DNA from: Betaproteobacteria bacterium
GTDB taxonomy: Bacteria > Pseudomonadota > Gammaproteobacteria > Burkholderiales > Casimicrobiaceae
DNA length: 64,000 bases
Assembly (NCBI GenBank): GCA_016717855.1
Contig: JADKEV010000022.1
Coordinates: 67,360 to 131,359 of the forward strand
Reading direction: 5' to 3'
Position numbers and translations under genes: made by a program. Positions 56,070-64,000 of the stretch are shown here, piece by piece (position 1 is the first letter of the stretch; the number at the start of each line of letters is the position of its first letter). The notes under the pieces are model-generated. The model saw only the letters and a program-made list of their open reading frames with translations. It was not told where the DNA came from and did not search any database.

Positions 56070-56993
56070 ATGAACCAGGAAGCAACGGGTGCAGCGCCGG
56101 TGACCGGCGTCGAGCACTGGACCAACAAGGGCGAGGTGCGCCTGTTCCTGTGGGAGAAGTTCGTCGGCTCGCCCGACGGCAAGCCCGCCGTGCTGTTCGT
56201 GCACGGCTCGTCGATGGCCTCGACGCCGACCTTCGACCTGACCGTGCCCGGCCGGCCGGATTCGTCGGTGATGGACTGGTTCGCGCGGCGCGGCTTCGTC
56301 TGCTGGTGCGTCGACATGGAGGGCTACGGCCGGTCGACCAAGACCCGCGACATCTTCTGCGACATCAGTAACGGCGCCGACGACCTGGCCGCCGCCACCG
56401 ACTATATCGCCGCGGCACGCGGGGTGAAGAGCTTCATGGCCTACGGGATTTCGTCGGGCGCGCTGCGGGCGGCGCTGTTCGCCCAGCGCCATCCGGTGCG
56501 GATCTCGCGCCTGGCGCTCGACGCGTTCGTCTGGACCGGCGAGGGCGCGCCGACGCTGGTGCAGCGGAGGAAGAAATTGCCCGAATTCCTGGCGACCAAG
56601 CGCCGGCCCATCGACCGCGCGTTCGTCCAGTCGATTTTCACGCGCGACCACCCGGATTGCGCGGACCAGCGCACGGTCGACGCCTTCGCCGACGCCATCC
56701 TCGCGCTCGACGATTCGATGCCCAACGGCACTTACATCGACATGTGCTCGAAGCTACCGGTCATCGACCCGGAACGGATCGCGATGCCCACGCTGGTGCT
56801 GCGCGGACAGTACGACGGGATCGCCGCGTTCGACGACCTGATCGAGTTCTTCAAGCGGCTGCCCAATCCCGACAAGCAGTTCTCGGTGCTGGCCGGAATC
56901 TCGCACGCGAGCTTCCAGCAGAAGAACTACCTGATGGTCTACCACATCCTGCACGCGTACTTCACGCAGCCGGCGCCGGCCTACCGCGGGTAG
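56070..56993 (+). CDS. Alpha/beta hydrolase
   Basis: A 307-residue alpha/beta-hydrolase-fold protein. Oxyanion region LFVHGSSMAS; nucleophile elbow YGISSGAL (G-x-S-x-G); acid candidate in LVLRGQYDGIAAFDD; His in LAGISHASFQ. No signal peptide. Probably an esterase or C-C/C-N hydrolase working on the compound brought in by the upstream Bug protein (inference). Confidence 0.85.
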   Translation: MNQEATGAAPVTGVEHWTNKGEVRLFLWEKFVGSPDGKPAVLFVHGSSMASTPTFDLTVPGRPDSSVMDWFARRGFVCWCVDMEGYGRSTKTRDIFCDISNGADDLAAATDYIAAARGVKSFMAYGISSGALRAALFAQRHPVRISRLALDAFVWTGEGAPTLVQRRKKLPEFLATKRRPIDRAFVQSIFTRDHPDCADQRTVDAFADAILALDDSMPNGTYIDMCSKLPVIDPERIAMPTLVLRGQYDGIAAFDDLIEFFKRLPNPDKQFSVLAGISHASFQQKNYLMVYHILHAYFTQPAPAYRG

Positions 56994-57030
56994 CGGCATC
57001 GGCGGCCCGCGCCCGCGGTCCTGGGCGAAC

Positions 57031-57058
57031 GCCGGCCACGTCGCGCCGGGTGGCCGGC
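57031..57058. terminator. Bidirectional terminator hairpin
   Basis: Perfect 9-bp inverted repeat GCCGGCCAC / GTGGCCGGC with a 10-nt loop between the convergent hydrolase and surface-protein genes. Confidence 0.55.
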
Positions 57059-57065
57059 GGACCGC

Positions 57066-60000
57066 TCAGCGTGGCGCCCTGCGCCGGCGCAGCGCCAGCC
57101 AGCCGAGCCCGGCCAGGGCCAGCAGCAACACCAGCCGGCCAGCGTCGCCCAGCGCCGGAATCACGGTCGGCGACACGACCGCCGGCCCGCCCTGGTCGAT
57201 GATGGTGCCGTTCGCGGCGAGGTCATCATCGCCGATCTGGCCATCGGTGATCGAGAACGTGACCGTCGCGTTGTTCGCGGTCGCGCCGGGCAACTGGTAC
57301 CAGTGCGGTATCGCATTGCCGCCGCCGCCCGGCGTCGGGCCGAACTTCCAGTACTGCGTGTTGAGCGGCAACGCCTGCGAATAGACGATCTGGAGGGTTA
57401 TCGTCCCGCCGGCGCCGCAGCCCATCGCCTGGAACTCGAACAGGCCGAAGGGGAAGCTGACTCCGGCGGGCGGCACCTGCGCGACAGGCACGAACGCCGG
57501 ATTGACCAGCGAACACGTGGGCGATCCGGTCAGCGTCACCGTTCCCGTCACCCCGGGGGTGGCGGTCGGGGCCGAAAACACGGTCAGCAGATTCACCGAA
57601 TGCGGCGTGCCCGGGGCGGCGCTGGCGTTGAAGTTGCCGTCCCCGCCGTAGGTCGCGGTCAGCGTCTTCGCGCCCGCCGTGACCGGCGTCAGCGTGCAAC
57701 TGGCCGCGGGCAGCGTGATGACGCAATTGACCGTGCCGTCGCTGACCGTGATCGTGCCGGTGGGCGTCCCGGCCCCGGGCGCGGCTGCCGCCACGCCTGC
57801 CGTCACCTGGATCGGGGTGAACACGAATGACGGATCCGGCGTATGCGCGGAGATGGCGGTCGCGGTCGCGGCCTTGCCCACCGTCAGGGTGCCGTTGCCG
57901 CCGCCGCTGCTCGCGCTGGGCGAGAACGTCGGCGTGCCGCCGTAGGACGCGCTCACCGGATACGCGCCGCCAGCAGGCGGCAATACCGGCAACGGCATGC
58001 AGGTGGCGGTGGACGTCAGCACCGCCGGAGAACCGAGTGTCGCCACGCACGCGCTGCCGCCCGCATTGATGATGACGCTGCCGTTCGGCGCGACGGCGCC
58101 CGAGCCCGCGGTGACGGCCGCGGTCACCGTGTAGGCCTGCCCGTAGACGATCGCGCCCGGCGTGACCTGGCTGACGATGGTCGTAGTGGTGACGATGCCC
58201 CCGCTGTTGACCGTGTGCGCCACGCCCGCCGAGGTCGCGCTGTTGAAGTTGGCGTCGCCGTTGTACGTGGCGGTCAGCGTCTTCGCGCCCGACGTGGTCG
58301 GCGTCAGGTTGCAGCTTGTCGCCGGGAGCGTGATCGTGCAGTTGTCGGTCGCATCGCTGACGGCGATGACGCCCGTCGGCGTGCCGGCTCCAGGCGCCGT
58401 GACCGCCACCGTCGCCGTCACGGCGATCGGCGCATTGACGTTGGACGGATTCGGCGTGTGCGTGCCGATCGCCGCCGTCGTCACCGCCTTGTTCACCGTC
58501 AGGCTGCCGTTGGCGCCGTTGCTCGCAGCGAACGTCGCCGTCCCCGCATAGCCGACACTGACCGCGTACGGGCTCGCCGCCGCCGGCACCGCCGGAGCAA
58601 GCGTGCACGTGCCCTTCGCGGTCGTGCCGACCGGCGACCCGAGCGCCACCACGCAGGCGCTGCCGCCGGCGGCGATGGTGATGCTGCCGTCGGGCGCGGC
58701 GGCGCCGGAACCGGCGGTCACCGTCGCCGTGACCGCGACCGGCTGGCCGTACACCGCCGTCGCCGAGGGCGTCACATTGCCGCTGCCCAGCGGCTGCACG
58801 ATGGTGATCGCCGCCGTCGTCGGCGTGGAGCCGCCGCTGTTGACCTGGTGCGCGACGCCCGCCGAGGTGCTGGTGCTGAAGTTGGCGTCGCCGTCGTAGG
58901 TGGCCGACAGCATCTTCGTGCCCGTCGTGGTCAACGTGATGTTGCAGGAAGTGGCCGGCAGCGTGATCGCACACAGGTCGGTCACCGGATTGTCGGACCT
59001 GACCGTGATGGTTCCGGTCGGCGTTCCGGCGCCTGGCGCCGTCACCGCGACAGTGGCCGTCACCGCGACCGGCGCGTTGACGTTCGACGGGCTGGGCAGG
59101 TGCGTGCCGATCGCCACCGTCGTCGCCGCCTTGTTCACCGTCAGCGTGCCGTCGCCGGCGCCGCTGCTGCTGCTCGCGGCGAACGTGGCATTGCCCGCGT
59201 AGGCGGCGCTCACCGTGTAGGCGCTGCCCGATGCGGCCGGCGGCGGCGCGAGATTGCACGTGCCGCTCGCGGTGGTCGTCATCGATGCCCCGAGCGTGGC
59301 CAGGCAGGCGCTCGCGCCCGCATTGACGGTGACGCTGCCGGAAGGCGCGACGGCGCCGCTGCCGGCGGTCACCGCCACCGTGACGGCCACCGGCTGCCCG
59401 AACACGGCCGTCGCCGGATTCACCAGCGTCACCGCCGTCGTCGTCGGCGTCGCGCCGCCCGGATTGACCGTGTGCCCAACGCCGGCGGACGCGCTCACCT
59501 CGAAGTTCGCGTCGCCACTGTAGGCGGCCGTCAGCGTCTTCGCGCCCGCGGCCGCCGGCGTCACGTTGCACGAGGTGGCCGGCAGCGTGATCGTGCAGTT
59601 CTCTCCGCCCGGCGACGACGTCACCACGATGGTTCCGGTCGGCGTGCCGGCGCCCGGCACGACGGCGACGACACCGGCGGTAACGGCGATCGGCGCGTTG
59701 GCGTTCGACGGATCCGGCGTGTGCGTGCCGATCGACGTTGCCGTCGCCGCCTTGTTCACCGTCGCGCTGGCATTGCCGGCGCCGCTGCTGGAACTGGGCG
59801 CGAAGCCGGCGCTGCCCGAGTACGTCGCGCTCACCGTGTAGGGCGCGCCCGCCGCCGGCAGCGTCGGCGCGAGATTGCACGAAGCCGTCGCGGTGGTCAT
59901 GGTGGCGGGGGCCAAGGTGGCGCCGCACGAGCTGCCGCCCGCATTCACGGTGACGGCGCCATCGGCCTGACCGGTGGAGGTCACGGTAACCGTGGCCGCT

Positions 60001-62882
60001 ACCGTCTGCCCGAACACGCTGGTCGGCGGCGCGACAGTGACCGCCGTGGTCGTCGCGGTCGGCCCGGCAGGATTGACTGTGTGCCCGACTGTCGACGAGA
60101 TGCTCGCGTTGAAGTTGGCGTCGCCGCCGTACGTGGCGCCCAGCACCCGCGCGCCAGCCGTCGTCAGCGTCAGGTTGCAGGTCGTGGCCGGCAGCGCGAT
60201 CATGCAACTGTCCACGCCATCGCTGACGAGGAGAGTGCCGGACATCGTGCCGCCGCCCGGCGCGTTCGGTGCGACGGTCGCCGTCACCACGACTGCCGCG
60301 CCTTGCAGCGATGGATCCGGCAGGTGGCTCGAAACAGTCGTCGTCGTGTCGGCCTTATTGACAATCAAGCTGCCGCTGCCGCCGGTGCTGCCGTTGAAAC
60401 CCGCGTTCGCGGCGTAGGTCGCCGTCACCATGTACGGGCTGCCCGCCACCAGCGGCGCGGGCGCGAGCTGGCAACTGCCGGTAGAAGTCTGCAGCACCGG
60501 CGAGCCGAGCGCGGCGATGCACGAGCTGGCGCCCGCATCGATCGTGACCGACCCCGTGGGCGCCGGACCGGACGCCGCGGTCACCGTCGCGGTCACCGTC
60601 ACCGGCTCGCCGTAGACAATCGTTCCTGGCGTGACGTTGGTCACGTTGGTGGTCGTGTTGACCGGTACCAGCGCAGGCTGGACAACGTTGGAGAACTCGG
60701 AAGTGTTGTTGACGAAGCAGTTCGCAAACACAATGCACTTGACCGCGCTGAGCCAGCCGCCGCCCAGCACGTTGGTGATCGCCGTCGCGTCGGTCACGGT
60801 CATGACGACCGAACTCCCGGCGGTGGGCGCCGGCACGCTCGCGGTGCAGCGCCCGCCGGGACAGGACAGCACGCCCAGGATGTCGGCGGTTACCGTCTGC
60901 TCGCCCAGGAAGGTCATGCTGGTCGCCGCGTTGACGCTTGCGGCATCGATCTTGAAGAACTCGACCCGGTAAGTCGTCGGCAGCGATCCGGCGCCGTGCG
61001 TAATGAGCGTGTAGTCCAGCGTCGTGGTGCCCCCGGCGTCCCCCGGCGGAGCGTAGCCGCCGCACGCCGCGGGCTCCCCGACGGCGCCCGTGCAGATCAC
61101 CGGCTGCGCCTGGTCGAGGTTCGCGTAGTTGTTGGGGAATTCGCCATGCTCCGGATTCGGCGCGTCTTCCGCGTAGTCGAGGTCGATCCCGACGCCGGTA
61201 CCGTTCACCGCATTGCCGTAGATCCGGTTGCGCTGCAGCAGGTGGCCCCAGCCGTTGTTGAAGCCGCCGTTGCGCAGCTTGACGCCGTTGCGGCCGTTGG
61301 CGGCGATGGTGTTGAAGTCGGTTGCGCCGGCGCCGCCGATGAACGACGTGCTCGCCGCGTTGATGTGAATGCCGTCGTAGCCGTTGCCCAGCGTCAGGTC
61401 GTTGGCCAGCGCCGGATGCACGCCGATGAAGTTGCCCAGGATCTGCGTGCCGGTGACGCCGCTGCTCTTGACGACGATGCCGTGCCGCGTATTGCCGGCG
61501 ATCACGTTGGCATCGCTGGGCGCGCTGCCGCCGATCGAAATTTCGGTAACGCTGACGATGATTCCGTCGCCGGCGTTGCCGTAGGCCAGCGACGATACCG
61601 GCGTTCCAGGCGGGAATTCGCCCAGCCCGACGGTGTTGCCGCGGATCTTGACGCCCGCGCTGGTGCCGGTGACGATGATGCCGGCGTAGTCATCCCCGAA
61701 CGTGTCCGGATCGGCGCTGTTGCTCCCGCCCTTGTTGTCGCTGATCACGTTCGCCGGACCGATGATCAGCGCGATCCCGCTCGGGTTGATGTGGCCGTTG
61801 ACCGCGGTCTCCGGCTTGCTGTCGACGGTGATGCCCGAGAGCCCGTTGCCGATGTTCGCGCCCGGCAGCGTCGCCGAGATGCCGATGCGGTTGCCCATGA
61901 TGAAGTTGGGCAGCGAGACGCCGCCCGCGGCCAGATCGATCCCGTTCCACGTATTGCCGCTGATCACGTTGCCCGGTCCGACGACGTTGGCAAACGGCGA
62001 ACCGACGAAGCGGATCCCGTTCCTGCCGTTGGGAACCGCGACGCTGCCGGTCAGGTCGGTGCCGATCATGTTGCCCTGGATGAACACGCCGGCCAGGTTT
62101 TCGCTGAAGACTTCGACCCCGTTGTTCTGGTTGCCCGAGATCACGTTGTTCGTGATGTGCACGGGCCCCAGCACCGCGTTGGAGAGCAGCGTGTCGAGCT
62201 GGTTGGCGAAGCTGGTGATCTGCGAGCTGTCGAGCGGTTGGCCGGGGAAGTTGCCGAACAGGTTTTGCAGGAAGGCGTTGGTCTCGTTGGCGTACACGCG
62301 CGATGCGCTGATCGATATGCCGTCGCCCTTGTTGAGCAGCGCGCCCGTGCCCGTCGCGTTGGTGCCGATGAAGTTGTTGATGAACGTGTAGCCATGGCCA
62401 TTGGCCGAGATGCCGTGGCTGTTGCAGTTCTGGATCACCATGTTGGCGATCGTCGAACCGTCGGCGCCGCCGGCGCCGGTCATCGGGTTGTAGGCATGTC
62501 CGGTCGGCGCGTCGCCGGAGTCGGTCAGGTCGAAGCAGCTGAAGGTGCCCCCGCCGTTGAGGATCGTGCGCACCGGAAGATTGCCGGTGATGGTGAATGG
62601 CGCCCGCAACTGCTGCAGCGTGCCGGTCAGCGTGACCTGCAGCACGGCCGGGGAGAACGTGATGGTGTGCGAGCCGCTGCGGACATTGCCCTCCTCGATC
62701 GCCGCATTCAGCGTGCAATTGCCGTTGCTGTCGGCGCAGGTCCCGTTGCCGGGCGCGGCGTCATGGCTCCAACCGGAGTTGTTGACAGTGAAGTTGTCGG
62801 CTTGGGCCGCCGTTGCGCAGAACAGGACCCCGCAAGCTGCGACAAGGATGGCGCGCAGCAGGGGCAAAGACACGAGTCTCAT
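57066..62882 (-). CDS. Large surface protein: beta-helix, ten Ig-like repeats, choice-of-anchor U, IPTL-CTERM-like tail
   Basis: A 1938-residue exported protein. Signal peptide (LLRAILVAACGVLFCATAAQA), a CSLREA-like start (CTLNAAIEEGN), a right-handed parallel beta-helix at about 130-600 with recurring NVISGN/GNFIG turns, a linker, then five dimers of Ig-like repeats (about 740-1765; type A with VYGQPVAVTATVTAGSG, type B with TPTGTI...ITLPATSC). A choice-of-anchor U domain (FPFGLFEFQAMGC, YWKFGPTPGG, DGQIGDDDLAANGTI) and a C-terminal anchor (VIPALGDAGRLVLLLALAGLGWLALRRRR) finish it. Likely an adhesin or surface fibre. Confidence 0.88.
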   Translation of the reverse strand: MRLVSLPLLRAILVAACGVLFCATAAQADNFTVNNSGWSHDAAPGNGTCADSNGNCTLNAAIEEGNVRSGSHTITFSPAVLQVTLTGTLQQLRAPFTITGNLPVRTILNGGGTFSCFDLTDSGDAPTGHAYNPMTGAGGADGSTIANMVIQNCNSHGISANGHGYTFINNFIGTNATGTGALLNKGDGISISASRVYANETNAFLQNLFGNFPGQPLDSSQITSFANQLDTLLSNAVLGPVHITNNVISGNQNNGVEVFSENLAGVFIQGNMIGTDLTGSVAVPNGRNGIRFVGSPFANVVGPGNVISGNTWNGIDLAAGGVSLPNFIMGNRIGISATLPGANIGNGLSGITVDSKPETAVNGHINPSGIALIIGPANVISDNKGGSNSADPDTFGDDYAGIIVTGTSAGVKIRGNTVGLGEFPPGTPVSSLAYGNAGDGIIVSVTEISIGGSAPSDANVIAGNTRHGIVVKSSGVTGTQILGNFIGVHPALANDLTLGNGYDGIHINAASTSFIGGAGATDFNTIAANGRNGVKLRNGGFNNGWGHLLQRNRIYGNAVNGTGVGIDLDYAEDAPNPEHGEFPNNYANLDQAQPVICTGAVGEPAACGGYAPPGDAGGTTTLDYTLITHGAGSLPTTYRVEFFKIDAASVNAATSMTFLGEQTVTADILGVLSCPGGRCTASVPAPTAGSSVVMTVTDATAITNVLGGGWLSAVKCIVFANCFVNNTSEFSNVVQPALVPVNTTTNVTNVTPGTIVYGEPVTVTATVTAASGPAPTGSVTIDAGASSCIAALGSPVLQTSTGSCQLAPAPLVAGSPYMVTATYAANAGFNGSTGGSGSLIVNKADTTTTVSSHLPDPSLQGAAVVVTATVAPNAPGGGTMSGTLLVSDGVDSCMIALPATTCNLTLTTAGARVLGATYGGDANFNASISSTVGHTVNPAGPTATTTAVTVAPPTSVFGQTVAATVTVTSTGQADGAVTVNAGGSSCGATLAPATMTTATASCNLAPTLPAAGAPYTVSATYSGSAGFAPSSSSGAGNASATVNKAATATSIGTHTPDPSNANAPIAVTAGVVAVVPGAGTPTGTIVVTSSPGGENCTITLPATSCNVTPAAAGAKTLTAAYSGDANFEVSASAGVGHTVNPGGATPTTTAVTLVNPATAVFGQPVAVTVAVTAGSGAVAPSGSVTVNAGASACLATLGASMTTTASGTCNLAPPPAASGSAYTVSAAYAGNATFAASSSSGAGDGTLTVNKAATTVAIGTHLPSPSNVNAPVAVTATVAVTAPGAGTPTGTITVRSDNPVTDLCAITLPATSCNITLTTTGTKMLSATYDGDANFSTSTSAGVAHQVNSGGSTPTTAAITIVQPLGSGNVTPSATAVYGQPVAVTATVTAGSGAAAPDGSITIAAGGSACVVALGSPVGTTAKGTCTLAPAVPAAASPYAVSVGYAGTATFAASNGANGSLTVNKAVTTAAIGTHTPNPSNVNAPIAVTATVAVTAPGAGTPTGVIAVSDATDNCTITLPATSCNLTPTTSGAKTLTATYNGDANFNSATSAGVAHTVNSGGIVTTTTIVSQVTPGAIVYGQAYTVTAAVTAGSGAVAPNGSVIINAGGSACVATLGSPAVLTSTATCMPLPVLPPAGGAYPVSASYGGTPTFSPSASSGGGNGTLTVGKAATATAISAHTPDPSFVFTPIQVTAGVAAAAPGAGTPTGTITVSDGTVNCVITLPAASCTLTPVTAGAKTLTATYGGDGNFNASAAPGTPHSVNLLTVFSAPTATPGVTGTVTLTGSPTCSLVNPAFVPVAQVPPAGVSFPFGLFEFQAMGCGAGGTITLQIVYSQALPLNTQYWKFGPTPGGGGNAIPHWYQLPGATANNATVTFSITDGQIGDDDLAANGTIIDQGGPAVVSPTVIPALGDAGRLVLLLALAGLGWLALRRRRAPR
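57595..60660 (-). repeat. Tandem Ig-repeat coding region, about 615-bp period
   Basis: Five two-domain units of about 205 codons each (A+B). The units are similar at the nucleotide level, which favours expansion or contraction by recombination and also assembly collapse. Confidence 0.75.
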
Positions 62883-63211
62883 GGTGTTCCTCCCGGAAAT
62901 AACGGTCCTGCCCTATGCAAAAAACGATCGCTGATCACGGCAGGTCCCTCCCCATCGTGGCCGCGCAATGTTGTCATTACCCGACGCGCGCGGCTGCGGC
63001 GCCGTGCCGGAGGGTCGCTGGCGTGGGGAAATTATCACATTGTCATGAAGGATTCAATCTTCGGGCAGAAAGGGTCGAGAGTTGGCGTGCGGCCGTTGCA
63101 AAACGCCAAACTAGGTGGGCAAGCCTGTCCGCGATATAATTACTGGTTTGTTCGACCGGCGAAATCGCCGCGACAGGCTGTTCGAGACGCATCCAATCCG
63201 AGGGAAGGTTC
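62883..63211. other. Divergent intergenic region
   Basis: About 330 bp between the leftward surface-protein gene and the rightward cytochrome gene. It has a TATAAT box (next entry); no 41-bp element, tRNA or small gene was seen. Confidence 0.5.
63135..63140 (+). promoter_or_regulatory. -10 box of cytochrome gene
   Basis: TATAAT 71 bp before the cytochrome start codon. The -35 region is weak (no clear TTGACA at 16-18 bp). Confidence 0.45.
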
Positions 63212-64000
63212 ATGAGCGAAGAGCACGAGAATTTCATCAAGACGCCGAAGCAGCTGGTCATCATTGTCGTCCTGGCATTTGTCGTGCCGATCATGTTCAT
63301 CATCCTGCTTTCGCAACTGATGACCGGCGACAAGAAGATGCGCCCCGACGAACAGCCGGTCGCGATCGCCGACCGGATCAAGCCGGTCGGGGAACTGGTC
63401 GTTGCCGGGCCCAAGGTCCTGCTCACCGGCGACAAGGTGTACGAAACGATTTGCCAGACCTGCCACGCCGCCGGCCTCGCCGGGGCACGCACAAGCTGGG
63501 CGACAAGGCCGCCTGGGCCAAGGTCGTCGCGCAGGGCCAGGCGCTCAGCGTCACGCACGCCATCGCCGGTATCCGCGCGATGCCGGCGCGCGGCGGCAAC
63601 CCCGACCTGACCGACGAGGAAGTCGCGGGCGCCGTCGTCTTCATGGCGAACCAGGCGGGCGCCACGTGGAAGGCGCCGGAACTGAAGATGCCCGCGGCGG
63701 CCCCGGCGCAGGCCGCGGCACCGGCGGCGGTAGCGCCCGCAGCAGCAGCTCCGGGTATGGCGGCAGCGGTGCCCGCGACAGGCGCTGCGCCAGCCGCCGC
63801 GGCGGCGCCCACGCAGGCCTCGGCGGCCGGCGGCAAAGACCAGGGGCGACTACGACACGACCTGCATGGTCTGCCACGACATGGGCGTCGCCGGCGCTCG
63901 AAGCTCGGCGACAAGGCCGCCTGGGCGCCACGAATCCAGACCGGCGCCGAGGCCCTCTGCAACAGTTCGCTCAAGGGAAGAACGCGATGCCGCAGGGCGG
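63212..64000 (+). CDS. Di-haem c5-type cytochrome, frameshifted and cut by window end
   Basis: Membrane-anchored c-type cytochrome. The start MSEEHENFIKTPKQL is followed by an anchor (LVIIVVLAFVVPIMFIILLSQ) and the first haem motif CQTCHAAGLAG. Near 63486 the frame shifts; the rest of domain 1 (KLGDKAAWAKVVAQG, IRAMPARGGNPDLTDEEV) and an Ala/Pro linker follow in another frame. A second haem domain begins near 63846 (CMVCHDMGVAG) in a third frame and is cut off. The two domains are near copies of each other. Electron carrier to a terminal oxidase or similar. Confidence 0.82.

Noticed and set aside
57595..60660. Regular repeats as a CRISPR array
   Set aside because: The period is about 615 bp, inside a coding frame; they encode Ig-like domains.
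57843..63215. A 1790-codon open frame on the plus strand
   Set aside because: It is antisense to the surface-protein gene. Its Arg-rich composition, lack of motifs and start inside the repeats show it is a by-product of GC-rich codon use.

Overview
This window looks like a GC-rich betaproteobacterial (Burkholderiales-type) chromosome segment. It carries seven intact Bug/TctC-type periplasmic solute-binding genes plus one broken one, a tcuAB pair, a tonB-exbB-exbD-hemP iron cluster, an IPTL-CTERM-like surface protein and a c5-type cytochrome. No rRNA, CRISPR array, insertion sequence or phage gene was found. One tRNA-Arg(CCG) lies at 38772-38848.

Region 1 (about 1-38.7 kb) is a mosaic of short catabolic operons. 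It holds MmgE/PrpD-family enzymes, Bug binding proteins, short-chain dehydrogenases (SDRs), three aldehyde dehydrogenases (ALDHs), two GMC oxidoreductases, tricarballylate dehydrogenase tcuAB with a DUF2889 gene, an ADP-forming acyl-CoA synthetase, an FAD-dependent dehydrogenase, an LLM-type flavin monooxygenase and a LeuC/LeuD-like dehydratase. The layout suggests uptake and oxidation of small carboxylic acids, alcohols and aldehydes. No recognisable transcriptional regulator and no TctA/TctB membrane subunits are present.

The main unexplained signal is a 41-42 bp element that I count 15 times between 553 and 38687. It starts with an imperfect palindrome (GTWAG-N5-CTWAC), continues with an A-rich stretch and ends in CGACTSGAC-like sequence. 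Thirteen copies lie 38-272 bp upstream of a start codon and point towards the gene. Divergent gene pairs have two back-to-back copies. Three copies are followed by truncated 5-prime ends of a zinc alcohol dehydrogenase gene; one of these is fused in frame to an FAD enzyme and one reads in frame into an ALDH.

Region 2 (about 38.7-64 kb) is more housekeeping-like: argC, a rhodanese-repeat protein, a CBS protein, a zinc alcohol dehydrogenase ending in a 75-nt G-rich tract, then a Fur-box-preceded tonB-exbB-exbD-hemP-siderophore receptor-PiuC-like cluster. After this come DUF2237, SGNH hydrolase, DUF294/CBS, 3'-5' exonuclease and Nudix-MBL genes, a further Bug gene with an alpha/beta hydrolase, a 1938-residue beta-helix/Ig-repeat surface protein, and a di-haem cytochrome cut by the window end. 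I did not find the 41-bp element here.

Many genes carry single-base frameshifts (ALDH, acyl-CoA synthetase, argC, tonB, exbD, receptor, cytochrome). With the G tract, this suggests uncorrected sequence errors as much as real decay. The MmgE/PrpD and Bug copies at 4960-7409 look more degraded.
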